Made by a program: the position numbers and the translations under genes. The notes under the pieces are model-generated. The model ran no database searches. It saw only the letters and a list, made by a program, of their open reading frames with translations, and had not been told where the DNA came from. Below, piece by piece: positions 35,358 through 44,514 of a stretch of 64,000 bases of DNA (the stretch's first letter is position 1; each line of letters starts with the position of its first letter). The stretch comes from Opitutaceae bacterium EW11. Its GTDB lineage: Bacteria; Verrucomicrobiota; Verrucomicrobiia; Opitutales; Opitutaceae. Location: assembly GCA_003054665.1 (NCBI GenBank), contig QAYY01000013.1:532238-596237 (forward strand), in the 5' to 3' direction.

Positions 35358-35435
35358 TCCGATGTGGGCGCGGTGCCCTCACCGCGCAGAGCGATGCCGC
35401 AAACCGCCGGGTGAGGGCACCCGGCCCACATCGGA
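35358..35435 (+). repeat. palindromic repeat, family 2, copy 2
   Basis: TCCGATGTGGGC and GCCCACATCGGA enclose GGTGCCCTCACC and GGTGAGGGCACC. Compared with copy 1, C is T on the left arm and the partner G is A on the right arm, keeping the pairing. Confidence 0.85.
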
Positions 35436-35445
35436 CCTAGCCTGG

Positions 35446-35507
35446 CACGCCTGCGGGCGGAGCGAAGGTGTCGTCGCAGGGACGCGCCGACCCACCCGCA
35501 AGCGTGC
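35446..35507 (-). repeat. dispersed palindromic repeat, family 1, copy C
   Basis: On the plus strand GCACGCCTGCGGGCGG opens and CCACCCGCAAGCGTGC closes a 62-bp inverted repeat with two mismatches. Its reverse complement carries the same core, from CGCTTGCGGGTGG to GACGACAC, as the copies at 24.7 and 41.9 kb. Confidence 0.75.
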
Positions 35508-35549
35508 TGACTCGAGGGAGGAGGAGTGCGTGGCCCGTCGGCACTCCGA

Positions 35550-37742
35550 TCAATTCACAGCCGTCGTCGCCGTCAGCTGATAGGCCGGGGCTCCCGGTGC
35601 GGCATCGTCCGTGCGGACCAGACGGCAGGCTCTGACGGTTTCATCCCACTCGATGCGGACTTCGGGGAGCTTCGGCGCGAATGACCCGTCGTCCTCGAAC
35701 AACCAGATCGGCCGCGGCTTCGGGCCGTAGACCTGGGCAGTGAGACGCCAGCTTGCCGCATCGTCCGTGTGCAGTGTTGGCGTCGCGAGCGGGAGGACGC
35801 TTCCGCTTCTCACGTACAGCGGTATCCGGTCGATTGGGACAACGACCTCGAAACGCCGGCCACCGGCCACGCGTTCGCCCGTCCAGAAATCGTACCAGTC
35901 GCCCGGCGGCAGGTAAACGGAGCGGCGGCTTTCCTCGCCGACGGTCGGTGGAGCGTCAGTCGGGCGGTTTCGAGGGGCGGTGGGCACGATCACCGGGGCG
36001 ACGAGCACGGAGTCGCCCATCATGTATTCGTCGTCGACCGTGCGCGCGGCCGGATCGTCGGGATAGTCGAGCACGAGCGCACGGAAGGGCGGAAGCCCCT
36101 CGCGATGATAGCGGACAAAAGCCGCGTGCAGGTACGGCACGAAACGCATCCGGAGTTCCAGCACGGCGCGGCAGCGCGCCTCCGTTTTTTCCCAGCCGGC
36201 GGAGAAGCTCCCGGAATTGTTCGCCGCGCGGTTCACCTGCTTCCAGGGCGGATTCTTCAGGTACCAGGCGTTGATCATCGCGAGCGGAGAGAAGGCGGCG
36301 GCCTGAAGGCGCCGGACGAGTTCCGCCGGGCCGCCGCTCGAATCGCGAACTTCGGGCGTCCAGAGCAGGCCGGAAAAACTCGCCTGGGCGACGCCGTGGA
36401 CGAATTGCCGATGATCGTAGAGGTCGCTGTAAAGCACGTACGGATACGGCGCGGCGAGCGCACCGGCGGACCGCACCAAGCCGTAGGTCCGCTGCTCCCG
36501 GTGCTCGAACGCCGTCTGCAGGGCGTCGAGATAGCGCAACCCGAAGAGCGAGTGCATAAGCTCGCCGTCGGCACCTGAAGGAAACCGGCTGATTTCCGGG
36601 AAGGACCAGTTGCCCACGAGATCGGAGTTGTCGCACTCGTCGGCCTTGTAGCCGGCCACGCCGAGCGAGAGGTGAGTTTTTTCGTGAAGGGAGGCGAAGG
36701 CGGCGCGCGCCGCGGGGTCGATGAAGTCCGGCACGAGGCCGCCCCACACTTCGAAATCGCCCGAACGGTTTCGAAGATCGCCATACACCGGCGAACTCGG
36801 GTGGACGAACGGCTGCTCCCAGAGATTGAGCCGGTAGTGCTGCTGGGCGAGTTCACCGACCATCCGGCCCGGCTCGGGAATGCGTTTCGACCAGAGGTAA
36901 GAACTCGAATACGAGTGGCTCTGCCAGTGCGGCTCGAGCCCGAGCACGTCGCAAGGGATCCGACGCTCGCGGAAATCGGCGGCGAGCTTCAGCACTTCGT
37001 CCTGGGTGTAGTTCGACTCGCACCGGTACCAGAAGCCGAGTCCCCAACGCGGGGGAATCGGACCACCGCCGGAGAACAGGTTGTAGCGCTGCACCGCCTC
37101 CCGCATCGAGGGACCGGCGAAAACGTAGACGTCGACGCCCTGAGTCCGCGGCACCTCGACCCATACGTCGCTCGCGTGACCGATCCGTTTCTGATCGTAC
37201 GGCGGCACTCCGTTCCAGCCGTCGTTTTTGTCGGTCGTGGCGGCGGCGCTCGGCGACTCGGAAACGCGAACCTTGTTGCCCAGGTAAAACGTGGCGTAGC
37301 GCGCCGTGTCCACGAATACGCCGTAGCCTCGCGTGGTGACGTAGAAAGGAACCGGCGCGTGGGTGTCGCCGGTGTCGATCTGGGGATCCGCGTTGACTCT
37401 CAAAAGCTTTTTCGACGCGCGCTGCTGGAACGACTGCAGCTGCAGGCCGAGCCCATAGATCTGTTCGTCGGGCAGCAGGGGAATGCGCACCAGCACACCG
37501 CGGTCGGTCACGGCGCCGGTTACGGCCACGGGAGGCGTCGCGACTCCTTGCAGCGCCGCCAAACTAGATGCCGCCGGGAGATACCGCCGCGTGGAGGTGG
37601 GCGTGATCGCCTCGGGCTCGCCGATGCGGAAACGCCAGACGCCCGGCAGCACCTGCTCGGCCGCGCCGACCAGCGTCGTGGTTTCCGGAGCGCTCCAGGC
37701 GCTGGCGACGATGGCGAGGAACAGAACGAGGAGCTTTTTCAT
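35550..37742 (-). CDS. secreted GH31-family alpha-glycosidase (first paralog)
   Basis: GH31 enzymes remove alpha-linked glucose, xylose or galactose. The 730-residue product has a signal peptide (MKKLLVLFLAIVASAWSA), an N-terminal beta-sandwich with YGLGLQLQSFQQRASKKLLR, and a catalytic barrel with PPRWGLGFWYR and VLGLEPHWQSHSY. The nucleophile region is GYKADECDNSDLVGNW (about 355-370), a DEC variant of the usual D-M-N-E, and the acid/base is expected near LLWTPEVRDSSGG. C-terminal domain PGDWYDFWTGERVAGG is standard GH31. The substrate cannot be read. Paralog: 44515-46662. It is in the same direction as and 119 bp after the first lacI. Confidence 0.92.
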   Translation of the reverse strand: MKKLLVLFLAIVASAWSAPETTTLVGAAEQVLPGVWRFRIGEPEAITPTSTRRYLPAASSLAALQGVATPPVAVTGAVTDRGVLVRIPLLPDEQIYGLGLQLQSFQQRASKKLLRVNADPQIDTGDTHAPVPFYVTTRGYGVFVDTARYATFYLGNKVRVSESPSAAATTDKNDGWNGVPPYDQKRIGHASDVWVEVPRTQGVDVYVFAGPSMREAVQRYNLFSGGGPIPPRWGLGFWYRCESNYTQDEVLKLAADFRERRIPCDVLGLEPHWQSHSYSSSYLWSKRIPEPGRMVGELAQQHYRLNLWEQPFVHPSSPVYGDLRNRSGDFEVWGGLVPDFIDPAARAAFASLHEKTHLSLGVAGYKADECDNSDLVGNWSFPEISRFPSGADGELMHSLFGLRYLDALQTAFEHREQRTYGLVRSAGALAAPYPYVLYSDLYDHRQFVHGVAQASFSGLLWTPEVRDSSGGPAELVRRLQAAAFSPLAMINAWYLKNPPWKQVNRAANNSGSFSAGWEKTEARCRAVLELRMRFVPYLHAAFVRYHREGLPPFRALVLDYPDDPAARTVDDEYMMGDSVLVAPVIVPTAPRNRPTDAPPTVGEESRRSVYLPPGDWYDFWTGERVAGGRRFEVVVPIDRIPLYVRSGSVLPLATPTLHTDDAASWRLTAQVYGPKPRPIWLFEDDGSFAPKLPEVRIEWDETVRACRLVRTDDAAPGAPAYQLTATTAVN

Positions 37743-37825
37743 GTCGGTCGACAGCGGATGACAGAGCCAGGGCAGGGTGGACTAACCCGATAATCCGGCA
37801 TATCGGCGCCGGCGAATTCCCCAGG

Positions 37826-37839
37826 GTTTTAACGTAAAC
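37826..37839. promoter_or_regulatory. degenerate LacI-type operator upstream of GH31
   Basis: GTTTTAACGTAAAC resembles the type A core but its half-sites are spaced one base wider. It lies about 84 bp upstream of the GH31 start. Only a weak candidate. Confidence 0.4.
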
Positions 37840-37861
37840 TCGGAAAAGACCCGCGGGCGAA

Positions 37862-38932
37862 CTACGTTGCTCTGGAGATCGCGGCGGCCGGCTTATCGGC
37901 GGCCTGGCTGCGGCGCACGGATTTCCCGTCGATCCACCGGCCGTCGATCATCGTGGTTTTCGGCAGCGCGGGCGTCCCTTTTTCGCCGCGCTGGATCATC
38001 GCCGCGAGTTGTTCGATCGCCGCCGCGCCGATCGAGTCCGGCCGCTCGTCAATCCCGGCAAACAAGGACCGCTCCGACTTGGTCGCACTCACGACCCCGA
38101 TCGGACCCGGCACACGAAGGCCGAGAAGGTCGACGATCGGCCGCGTGGTCACGTCGCCCGACGAAATGATCGCGTCGGGACGCTCGTTCTGAAACCAGTC
38201 CTTCAGTTCTTTCTTCGCCGGCAGGGGCCCCTGGTGGATGAGCGGCCGCACGAATTCCGTACCGCCGAGCATGCTCTGCCAGGCCACGGCTGCGGAGAAA
38301 CCGTGATGCACCCGGACGTCCTGCTGCGCCGGAAGCACGAGGCCGATACGACGGTACCCCAGTTTCCCCAACTGGCGGCAGATCTCGAGCGCGTTTCCGA
38401 ATTGGTGCGGAACCACGCGATGGAATTGCGGAGCGAGCACGCCGTAGGTCGTGGCGACGACCGAAAAATCGTTCCAGTCGAGCAGGGGAGAAACATCTCT
38501 TGGCGCCGCCACGGGAAGGAGCAGCACCCCGTCCACACCTCGAGAGCGCAGGATTCGCTGGAGGGCGGGCTGTCGGTGCGGCGGATCGTCCGCGCGAAAG
38601 AGCGTGAAGCCGTAGCCGAGCTCCCCGGCCCGCGCCTTGGCGCTCGCGATGATGGAACGGACGTATGACGTCTCGTCGCCCTCCGCGACCGTGGTGATAG
38701 CGGCGACCGATGCCTGAAAGCCGGGCTGCCGGCCGACGCGGAGATGATGCATGAGCTTCGCCAGCTGCGGATCCGGACGATAGCCCAGTTTCTCCGCAGT
38801 CTGTTGGATCGATCGCCGTGTCGCCTCGGGAATCCGGGGGTGATTTCGCAGCGCCAGGGAAACCGTCATCGCACTCACGCCGGCCGTCTCGCCGATGGTG
38901 CGCAGCGTCACGCGTTCTTTCGAAGGGGGCAT
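37862..38932 (-). CDS. LacI-family transcription regulator 1
   Basis: The 356-residue product has an N-terminal LacI helix-turn-helix TLRTIGETAGVSAMTVSLAL (about 9-28) with hinge-helix region YRPDPQLAKLMHHLR, then a periplasmic-binding-protein-like sugar domain (SRGVDGVLLLPVAAP, YRRIGLVLPAQQ, RPDAIISSGD). It should repress nearby genes until a sugar binds. It is closely similar to the regulator at 51617-52687 (FHRVVPHQF, KLMHHLR shared), but its recognition helix reads SAMTVS against STATVS there. A type A operator lies 8 bp before its own start, pointing to autoregulation. Confidence 0.93.
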   Translation of the reverse strand: MPPSKERVTLRTIGETAGVSAMTVSLALRNHPRIPEATRRSIQQTAEKLGYRPDPQLAKLMHHLRVGRQPGFQASVAAITTVAEGDETSYVRSIIASAKARAGELGYGFTLFRADDPPHRQPALQRILRSRGVDGVLLLPVAAPRDVSPLLDWNDFSVVATTYGVLAPQFHRVVPHQFGNALEICRQLGKLGYRRIGLVLPAQQDVRVHHGFSAAVAWQSMLGGTEFVRPLIHQGPLPAKKELKDWFQNERPDAIISSGDVTTRPIVDLLGLRVPGPIGVVSATKSERSLFAGIDERPDSIGAAAIEQLAAMIQRGEKGTPALPKTTMIDGRWIDGKSVRRSQAADKPAAAISRAT

Positions 38933-38939
38933 CCGAGGT

Positions 38940-38952
38940 GTTTACGGTAAAG
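38940..38952. promoter_or_regulatory. LacI-type operator, type A, lacI-1/GH43 promoter
   Basis: GTTTACGGTAAAG is identical to the GH88/heparinase operator core except for the last base. It lies 8 bp before the first lacI start and 215 bp before the divergent GH43 gene. Confidence 0.7.
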
Positions 38953-39167
38953 CTCGAAAGAGAGTCAACGCCCGCGGGGACCGTTTCCTGTGCGCAGGCC
39001 GCGGATTCCGAGGGAAAACCGAAGCGCCGGCGTCGGTTCAATCGTTGGGACGGTCGCTTCTGCGGCCGGAGTATCCGAGCGCGACATTGACGGAGATCGT
39101 TCGCGCGCTCGTGTTGGTGAGGAACAAGCGAGCCCCAATCTCCGGGCGCCTGCGCCCACAGACCGCG

Positions 39168-40766
39168 ATGTCAGCCACCTTCACCAACCCCGTTCTCCCA
39201 GGGTTTCATCCGGACCCCTCGATCTGCCGTGTCGGCGACGACTATTACCTCGCGAACAGCACCTTCGAATGGTTTCCGGGGATTCTCCTTTCGCACTCCC
39301 GCGACCTCGTTCACTGGACGCACGTCGGGCACGCGTTGACCCGCCGTTCGCAGCTCGACCTTCGCGCCGTGGTCGACTCCGGCGGCATCTGGGCTCCGTC
39401 GCTCAGCTATGCCGACGGTCAATTCTGGCTCGTCTACGCCGTGCTGCGCACCACGGGGATGGGCCGGCCGTTCAAGGATGCCCACGTGCATCTCGTCACC
39501 GCGCCGTCGATCACCGGTCCCTGGTCGGAACCGGTTCACCTGAACTCGATCGGCTTCGATCCCTCGCTTTTTCACGACGAGGACGGGCGGAAATGGCTGG
39601 TCAACATGCAGTGGGATTTTCGAAAGGGGCGGAATCGCTTCGCCGGCATCGTCCTTCAGGAACTCGATCCGCAGTCACGGACTCTCGTGGGGCCGATCCA
39701 CGAACTCCTGCGCAAACCGATCCTCAGCGAAGGTCCGAATCTGTACCGCCACGGAGGATACTATTACCTCATGCTGGCCGAGGGGGGCACGGGGTGGAAT
39801 CACGGCATCGCGATGGCGCGCTCGCGCGCCCTCACCGGTCCCTACGAGTGCGACCCCGAGCCGGCGATGCTCACCACGCGCGACGACCTGACGCACCCGC
39901 TGCAGAAATGCGGACACGGTGAACTCGTCCAAACGCCGGCCGGCGAGTGGTGGCTGGCGCACCTCTGCAGCCGCCCCCTCGCTCCAGAACGCCGATGTCT
40001 CCTCGGGCGCGAAACCGCGCTTCAGCGCGTCGTCTGGTCCGACGACGGCTGGCTCCGGCTCGCCCACGGAGGGCACTCGCCGGTGCTTCAGCCTCCGCTT
40101 CCCGCCGGAATCCTTCCCTCGGTCCCGCAGACGGATGAAGACGGGCAATCCCGCGACGATTTCGACCGCGCGACGCTCTCCGCATCGTGGCAGACGCTCC
40201 GCGTACCGGCGGAGGAGTCGTGGCTTTCCTTGACCCAGCGTCCCGGCTGGCTGCGGCTGGTGGGGCGGGAATGTCCGAACAGCCTGTGGGAACAGAGTCT
40301 CGTGGCGAAACGCCTGCAGTCGTTTCAAGCCACCGCGGAGACGCGGCTCGACTTCGCCCCGACGCGGTTCACCCAGATGGCGGGGCTCGTGTGCTGGTAC
40401 GACACACGGACGCATTTCTTCCTCCGGGTCACGCACGACGAGCAGCGCGGCCGGGTGGTCGGCGTGAGCCTTTCGGACGACGGCAACTACGACGAACTCC
40501 CGGACGGCGTGCTTCCGGTCGCGTCGTGGCACTCGGTGTACCTCCGCGCTGAGATCGACCGCTCCCTCCTCGTCTTCAGCGCTTCACCCGATGGTTCCGC
40601 CTGGCGACAGGTCGGACCTGCACTCGACGCCTCGAAGCTGTCCGACGACTACGGATACGGTCTCCATTTCACCGGCGCGATGATCGGCCTCGCCGTGTAC
40701 GATCTGAACGGCACGAGGCTCGCGGCCGATTTTGACTACTTCACCCTCCGACCGACGCTCGGGTAG
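39168..40766 (+). CDS. GH43-family beta-xylosidase/arabinosidase (intracellular)
   Basis: The 532-residue product has a five-bladed propeller with the three carboxylates of GH43 at their usual motifs: Asp in PGFHPDPSICRVGDDYYL (about 10-27), Asp in SIGFDPSLFHDEDGRKW (near 124-140) and Glu in ILSEGPNLYRHGGYYYLMLA (about 184-203). A C-terminal beta-sandwich (about 325-530; RTHFFLRVTHDE) fits the GH43 XynB type. This layout is common in beta-xylosidases and arabinofuranosidases. No signal peptide, so oligosaccharides are probably cleaved in the cytoplasm. It diverges from the first lacI. Confidence 0.92.
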   Translation: MSATFTNPVLPGFHPDPSICRVGDDYYLANSTFEWFPGILLSHSRDLVHWTHVGHALTRRSQLDLRAVVDSGGIWAPSLSYADGQFWLVYAVLRTTGMGRPFKDAHVHLVTAPSITGPWSEPVHLNSIGFDPSLFHDEDGRKWLVNMQWDFRKGRNRFAGIVLQELDPQSRTLVGPIHELLRKPILSEGPNLYRHGGYYYLMLAEGGTGWNHGIAMARSRALTGPYECDPEPAMLTTRDDLTHPLQKCGHGELVQTPAGEWWLAHLCSRPLAPERRCLLGRETALQRVVWSDDGWLRLAHGGHSPVLQPPLPAGILPSVPQTDEDGQSRDDFDRATLSASWQTLRVPAEESWLSLTQRPGWLRLVGRECPNSLWEQSLVAKRLQSFQATAETRLDFAPTRFTQMAGLVCWYDTRTHFFLRVTHDEQRGRVVGVSLSDDGNYDELPDGVLPVASWHSVYLRAEIDRSLLVFSASPDGSAWRQVGPALDASKLSDDYGYGLHFTGAMIGLAVYDLNGTRLAADFDYFTLRPTLG

Positions 40767-41057
40767 GGGCGGCTGCCCCGGCGAGTTATCGGCGCCAACG
40801 CAAATCTCTACTGCGCTGCGACGCCCGCTGGAGCATCCTCCCGACGCACAGATTCCGTAAGAAGCCCCCGAAGAATGTAGTGCCGGCGGCGCTACTCGGA
40901 TGTTGAGTACGGCCGCTTTTCCGGCACAATTCCCCGCATGCAAGTGCGGGAGAAGCGGGGCGTCGGCTCGTGTGGTGGCGATTCCGCGACGTGGGACCAC
41001 GTCGCAGCGCGGCGCTTCGCCGGAGTCTCCTAGTGTTGACCGTCCGGAGGGCACCCC

Positions 41058-41783
41058 GTGCAAGTACCGAATTACGTGACGTCGTATCGAGCGCACTTGG
41101 CCCAGCTGGTCCATGCCCATGGGCGCGAGGCGGCGATGGATTTGGTCGTCGGAGGACAGTATCGCCAGATCGGGCTCCTCGAGAGCAGCGCTTTGATCAC
41201 GCTCGGGCTGCAACGGGAGCATACGCTGATCGACATCGGATGCGGGAGCGGACGATTGCCGTTCGCGTTGCGCGACTATCTCAGCGGGCACTTTGTGGGC
41301 ACCGATATTCTCGACGAGCTGCTGATCTACGCGAAAGAGAAATGCGGCAGGCCCGGCTGGGAGTTCTTCCCGACCTTCGATCCCATCATACCGAAGCCCG
41401 ACGGCACGGCCGATTTCGTCACGTTTTTCTCGGTGTTTACCCATCTTCTCGACGAAGACATCTACCGTTTCCTGACGGAGGCTTGTCGGGTCGCGAAGCC
41501 CGGAGCCACGATCGTTTTTTCCTTCCTGGATTTCGAGTGCGAGCTTCACTGGCCGGTCTTCGAGTCGACGCTGGCGAATCGGAATCCAAATCGTGTGCTC
41601 AACAAATTCGTCTCCAAGGGCGCAATTCGCCGCTGGTGCCGGCAGATAGGCTTAAGGGAAGAGGCGATTCACGACGGGAACGAGCGCTGGATCTCGCTCA
41701 CGGAGCCGTTCACCTACACCGACGGTCGCCAAGCCGAGGGAATCGTGGAGTTCGGGCAGTCCGTCGCGGTGTTTCGCCGCTAG
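41058..41783 (+). CDS. class I SAM-dependent methyltransferase
   Basis: The 241-residue product has the SAM-binding motif I LIDIGCGSGRLPFALRDY (near 57-74), acidic end GTDILDELL and a later FVTFFSVFTHLLDEDIY and AKPGATIVFSFLDFE that fit Methyltransf domains. It may modify a small molecule or a lipid/glycan; no substrate can be inferred. A good ribosome site (GGAGG at 41046-41050) precedes the GTG start at 41058. It is the only non-carbohydrate gene of this area and may be an independent insertion. Confidence 0.85.
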   Translation: MQVPNYVTSYRAHLAQLVHAHGREAAMDLVVGGQYRQIGLLESSALITLGLQREHTLIDIGCGSGRLPFALRDYLSGHFVGTDILDELLIYAKEKCGRPGWEFFPTFDPIIPKPDGTADFVTFFSVFTHLLDEDIYRFLTEACRVAKPGATIVFSFLDFECELHWPVFESTLANRNPNRVLNKFVSKGAIRRWCRQIGLREEAIHDGNERWISLTEPFTYTDGRQAEGIVEFGQSVAVFRR

Positions 41784-41827
41784 ATGCGCTCTCTTTTTTG
41801 CCCGTCCCTCGGCGATAAGCGCTGCTT

Positions 41828-41904
41828 CACCCGCAAGCGGCGATTCACGCGTCGTCCTCGAAACACGCGCTTGCGAGTGGGTCGGCGCGTCCCTGCGACG
41901 ACAC
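41828..41904 (+). repeat. dispersed palindromic repeat, family 1, copy D
   Basis: CACCCGCAAGCG pairs with CGCTTGCGAGTG round a loop of about 27 bases. The downstream flank GTCGGCGCGTCCCTGCGACG is identical to copy A. A remnant of repeat family 2 (CCACATCGGA) lies at 41916-41925. Confidence 0.75.
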
Positions 41905-41956
41905 GTTCACTCAGTCCACATCGGATGCCGGTCCGCCTCTCGCGACGAGAGCTGCC

Positions 41957-42859
41957 CTACACAAAAACGAAGGTCTGCGGTGAAGAGGTGGCGGCGGCGT
42001 CCTGCCATCCGCGGTCGAGCGCACCGTCGGGACCGAATTCAAGGAACGGATACCCGGAGCCACCGAGCCCGCGGTCGTGACCGAGCCAGTTGCACACCAC
42101 GAGACGGCCGTCCGGCAGGAGAGTGAAGTCTCCGAAGAAGTTCGGTCGGACCAGTGTGGCATCGCGCTCCACGGACCAGCGGCGCAGGACCCGACCGTCG
42201 GGGGCGAACTCGGCGACGAACGCCCCGTAGCCTGCTGCGATCAGAGTCGTGCCTCCGAAAAGACGAACTGCCTTCCAGGCGTGGCGGAACCCGGGCGCAC
42301 TGAATTCGCGCAGAATGCGTCCGCTCCAATCGCCCTCGCATACACGGTCGTTGGCCGGGAAGAGAAACGTGCCTTCCGGCGTCGGCTGCGTGCGACGGAC
42401 ATAATCGCCGGGAAAGGTAACGGCGCGCACCCGGCGGAGATCGGACGCGTATTCGACGAAGGCGATGCCCGGTTCTCCCGCGAGCCCCATACCGGCGACA
42501 AGCGTCGTTCCCGCTTCGGAGCGATATGCGGAGATCACATTGCCCGACGACGCGAGGACCACCGTGCGGCGCTGCGCACCCGTGTCCGCGTCAATTTCGA
42601 GAAACCCGTAGTCGTTCACCGCGAGCACACGTCCGCCGTCAATCAGCTGGAGGGAGCGGCATTTGGTTGAGAGGGGGCGCGCCCAGCGAATCCGACCGGA
42701 ATCGGCGTCCCACCGGAAGAGCAGATCCGCACTCTCGTCGACGACGATCATGCTGGGCCACGTTCCGGCAGGGCCGTTTTCTCCGGCGCGGTTTGGGTCG
42801 GAAAAGCCGCGAATGATCGTCGTCGAGGCCGACGACAGAGCGGGTGCGGGGTCTTTCAC
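41957..42859 (-). CDS. beta-propeller-like protein of unknown function
   Basis: The 300-residue product has repeated beta-propeller blades, with recurring 'D.dG.....w' ends: LLFRWDADSGRIRWARPL, FLEIDADTGAQRR, VAEFAPDGRVLRRW, FLEFGPDGALDRGW. This is the PQQ-like or NHL-like propeller pattern. No signal peptide is visible at the GTG start, which overlaps the stop of the preceding hydrolase gene (GTGA), so the two are translationally coupled. The role is unknown; it may bind the hydrolase or a sugar. Confidence 0.75.
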   Translation of the reverse strand: MKDPAPALSSASTTIIRGFSDPNRAGENGPAGTWPSMIVVDESADLLFRWDADSGRIRWARPLSTKCRSLQLIDGGRVLAVNDYGFLEIDADTGAQRRTVVLASSGNVISAYRSEAGTTLVAGMGLAGEPGIAFVEYASDLRRVRAVTFPGDYVRRTQPTPEGTFLFPANDRVCEGDWSGRILREFSAPGFRHAWKAVRLFGGTTLIAAGYGAFVAEFAPDGRVLRRWSVERDATLVRPNFFGDFTLLPDGRLVVCNWLGHDRGLGGSGYPFLEFGPDGALDRGWQDAAATSSPQTFVFV

Positions 42860-44481
42860 CGGACAATCGAGAACGTGCGCACCACCGGCTCGGCGTCTTT
42901 CAGTTTCGGCTCGCTGTCGCGCCCGAACTGCCAGGCGACGACAGTTATTTTTACGGGGAAGCGAGCGCGCGGCGGGATCGAGGTGATTCGAAGGGTGTCG
43001 CCGTCGATCTCCGCCGGACCTTCGCGAACATAGAATTGCACCGGAATACCGGGATGATCGGACCGCGCACAGAGTCTCACGGACTTCGTCCCCAGCGGCT
43101 GATTCCGGATTTCGGCGAACTCGAGCCGCGGTGTCTCGCCGTCGATGTGTTTGGGCAACTCGAGCAGGGCCTGCTGCACCGCGCCTTTGAAGCGGGCATC
43201 ACCAGGATGGGTCGCCAGCAGCCAGATCGAGTTTCCGCGCGAGTCGTTCGTCGAGGCGGTTCGATTCAAGGCGATGCGAAACGTCTCTTCGTCGAGCTGG
43301 ATCACGGGACCGGTGATGCGGAGCACTCGCACGCGACCGGGAGCATGGGTGTCGGCTCCGGCGACCTGGGGCACGACCGTCGTGATCGGAGGCGCCTTGT
43401 CCTTGGCCGCGAGCGGCGGCCGCGGCTGGAGCGGAACAATGAAGTCGCCGCGGAGCTTGAACGTCACTGCATCCGCCAACGGCGGAAGCTTCAGATGCAC
43501 ACCCGCGTGCGTCGATGCGATCGGCGCCAAGTCGTCCGCCTGAACAAAGTCCACCTGCTGCTTCTTCTTTCCACGCGAGGTCGCGTAGCTCGCCTCGGTG
43601 ATTCGCGCCATTTCCTCGTCGAAACACCAAAACGCCTCCGAGCGGTTGCCGGCGTAAGTCGCGGCAGGAGCCGACGCTGTCTGAAGCGGATCGTCGCGCC
43701 GCCAGCGATCCACGAGCCAGCCCTCTGCCGGATCGACTGGGCGCATGTTCGGCAACCGGATCTCGGCGACTTTGCGAATGAAGAGCGCGAGGTACTCGAC
43801 CAGACTGTCCTGCGCGTCGAAGTGCCCGTGGCCGACGTCGGCGAAGAGCGCGATCGGCGCGCCCGGGTGCTCGGCGCGGAACTTCATCGCCGGTGCAAGC
43901 CTGGCGTCCCACCACTCGTATTCGCTCATCACCATCAATCCGGGAATGCCGTCGATACTTCGGTTGCCCCAATCCGGATTCGGCTTTCCGCTTCCCGTGA
44001 GATCCGTCTGCGGCGCGTCGCCCTTCACCGAAAGCACCGCCAGGGTGCGCTGGGGGTTGTCCGCCGCGAAATTCCAGGGATAGGAGGCGCAGGCCGAATG
44101 CCCGATCGGAATCACCGGAGCCGCGGCGATCTCCGAGTACCCAGATTCCTGCGATAGCGCGGCGAGCATCCGGGCGAAACGTTCCGACGCGCCCTGGTCG
44201 AAGCGGAAGACCGGATCGAACGGCGGCGAGACGAAAACCTCGGCGATCCCCAGCTTGGCGAGGGTTCGGCGCATCGTCGGGTGTTCGAGGATGCCCTCTT
44301 CGATCATGTTGTTCTGGCCGACGATCACGGCGCGAACGCGCGTGCAATCCGGCGGCACCCAGAGAAAGGCCCGGCCATTGTCCAGAGGCACCGACCATTG
44401 CCACTCTGCCGCCAAGCCCGCGCCCTGCATGGCGAGAACCGCGGCCAGGAACGCGAAGGCGCGCGAGAGAAGTCGTGTCAT
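42856..44481 (-). CDS. secreted alpha/beta-hydrolase-like protein
   Basis: The 541-residue product has a signal peptide (MTRLLSRAFAFLAAVLAMQGAGLA) and an N-terminal alpha/beta-hydrolase domain: AVIVGQNNMIEEG (near 52), nucleophile elbow PVIPIGHSACASYP (Ser near 148), and a likely His in ADVGHGHFDAQD. The C-terminal half (about 350-541) is beta-rich, with WLLATHPGDARFKGAV and a final Ig-like RFPVKITVVAWQFG. It may be a carbohydrate esterase removing acetyl or feruloyl groups; this is inference from location. It starts 33 bp after the second GH31 gene stop in the same direction. Confidence 0.75.
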   Translation of the reverse strand: MTRLLSRAFAFLAAVLAMQGAGLAAEWQWSVPLDNGRAFLWVPPDCTRVRAVIVGQNNMIEEGILEHPTMRRTLAKLGIAEVFVSPPFDPVFRFDQGASERFARMLAALSQESGYSEIAAAPVIPIGHSACASYPWNFAADNPQRTLAVLSVKGDAPQTDLTGSGKPNPDWGNRSIDGIPGLMVMSEYEWWDARLAPAMKFRAEHPGAPIALFADVGHGHFDAQDSLVEYLALFIRKVAEIRLPNMRPVDPAEGWLVDRWRRDDPLQTASAPAATYAGNRSEAFWCFDEEMARITEASYATSRGKKKQQVDFVQADDLAPIASTHAGVHLKLPPLADAVTFKLRGDFIVPLQPRPPLAAKDKAPPITTVVPQVAGADTHAPGRVRVLRITGPVIQLDEETFRIALNRTASTNDSRGNSIWLLATHPGDARFKGAVQQALLELPKHIDGETPRLEFAEIRNQPLGTKSVRLCARSDHPGIPVQFYVREGPAEIDGDTLRITSIPPRARFPVKITVVAWQFGRDSEPKLKDAEPVVRTFSIVR

Positions 44482-44514
44482 AAATGGGTCGGGAGAGCAG
44501 CTGGCGGCTAGAGG

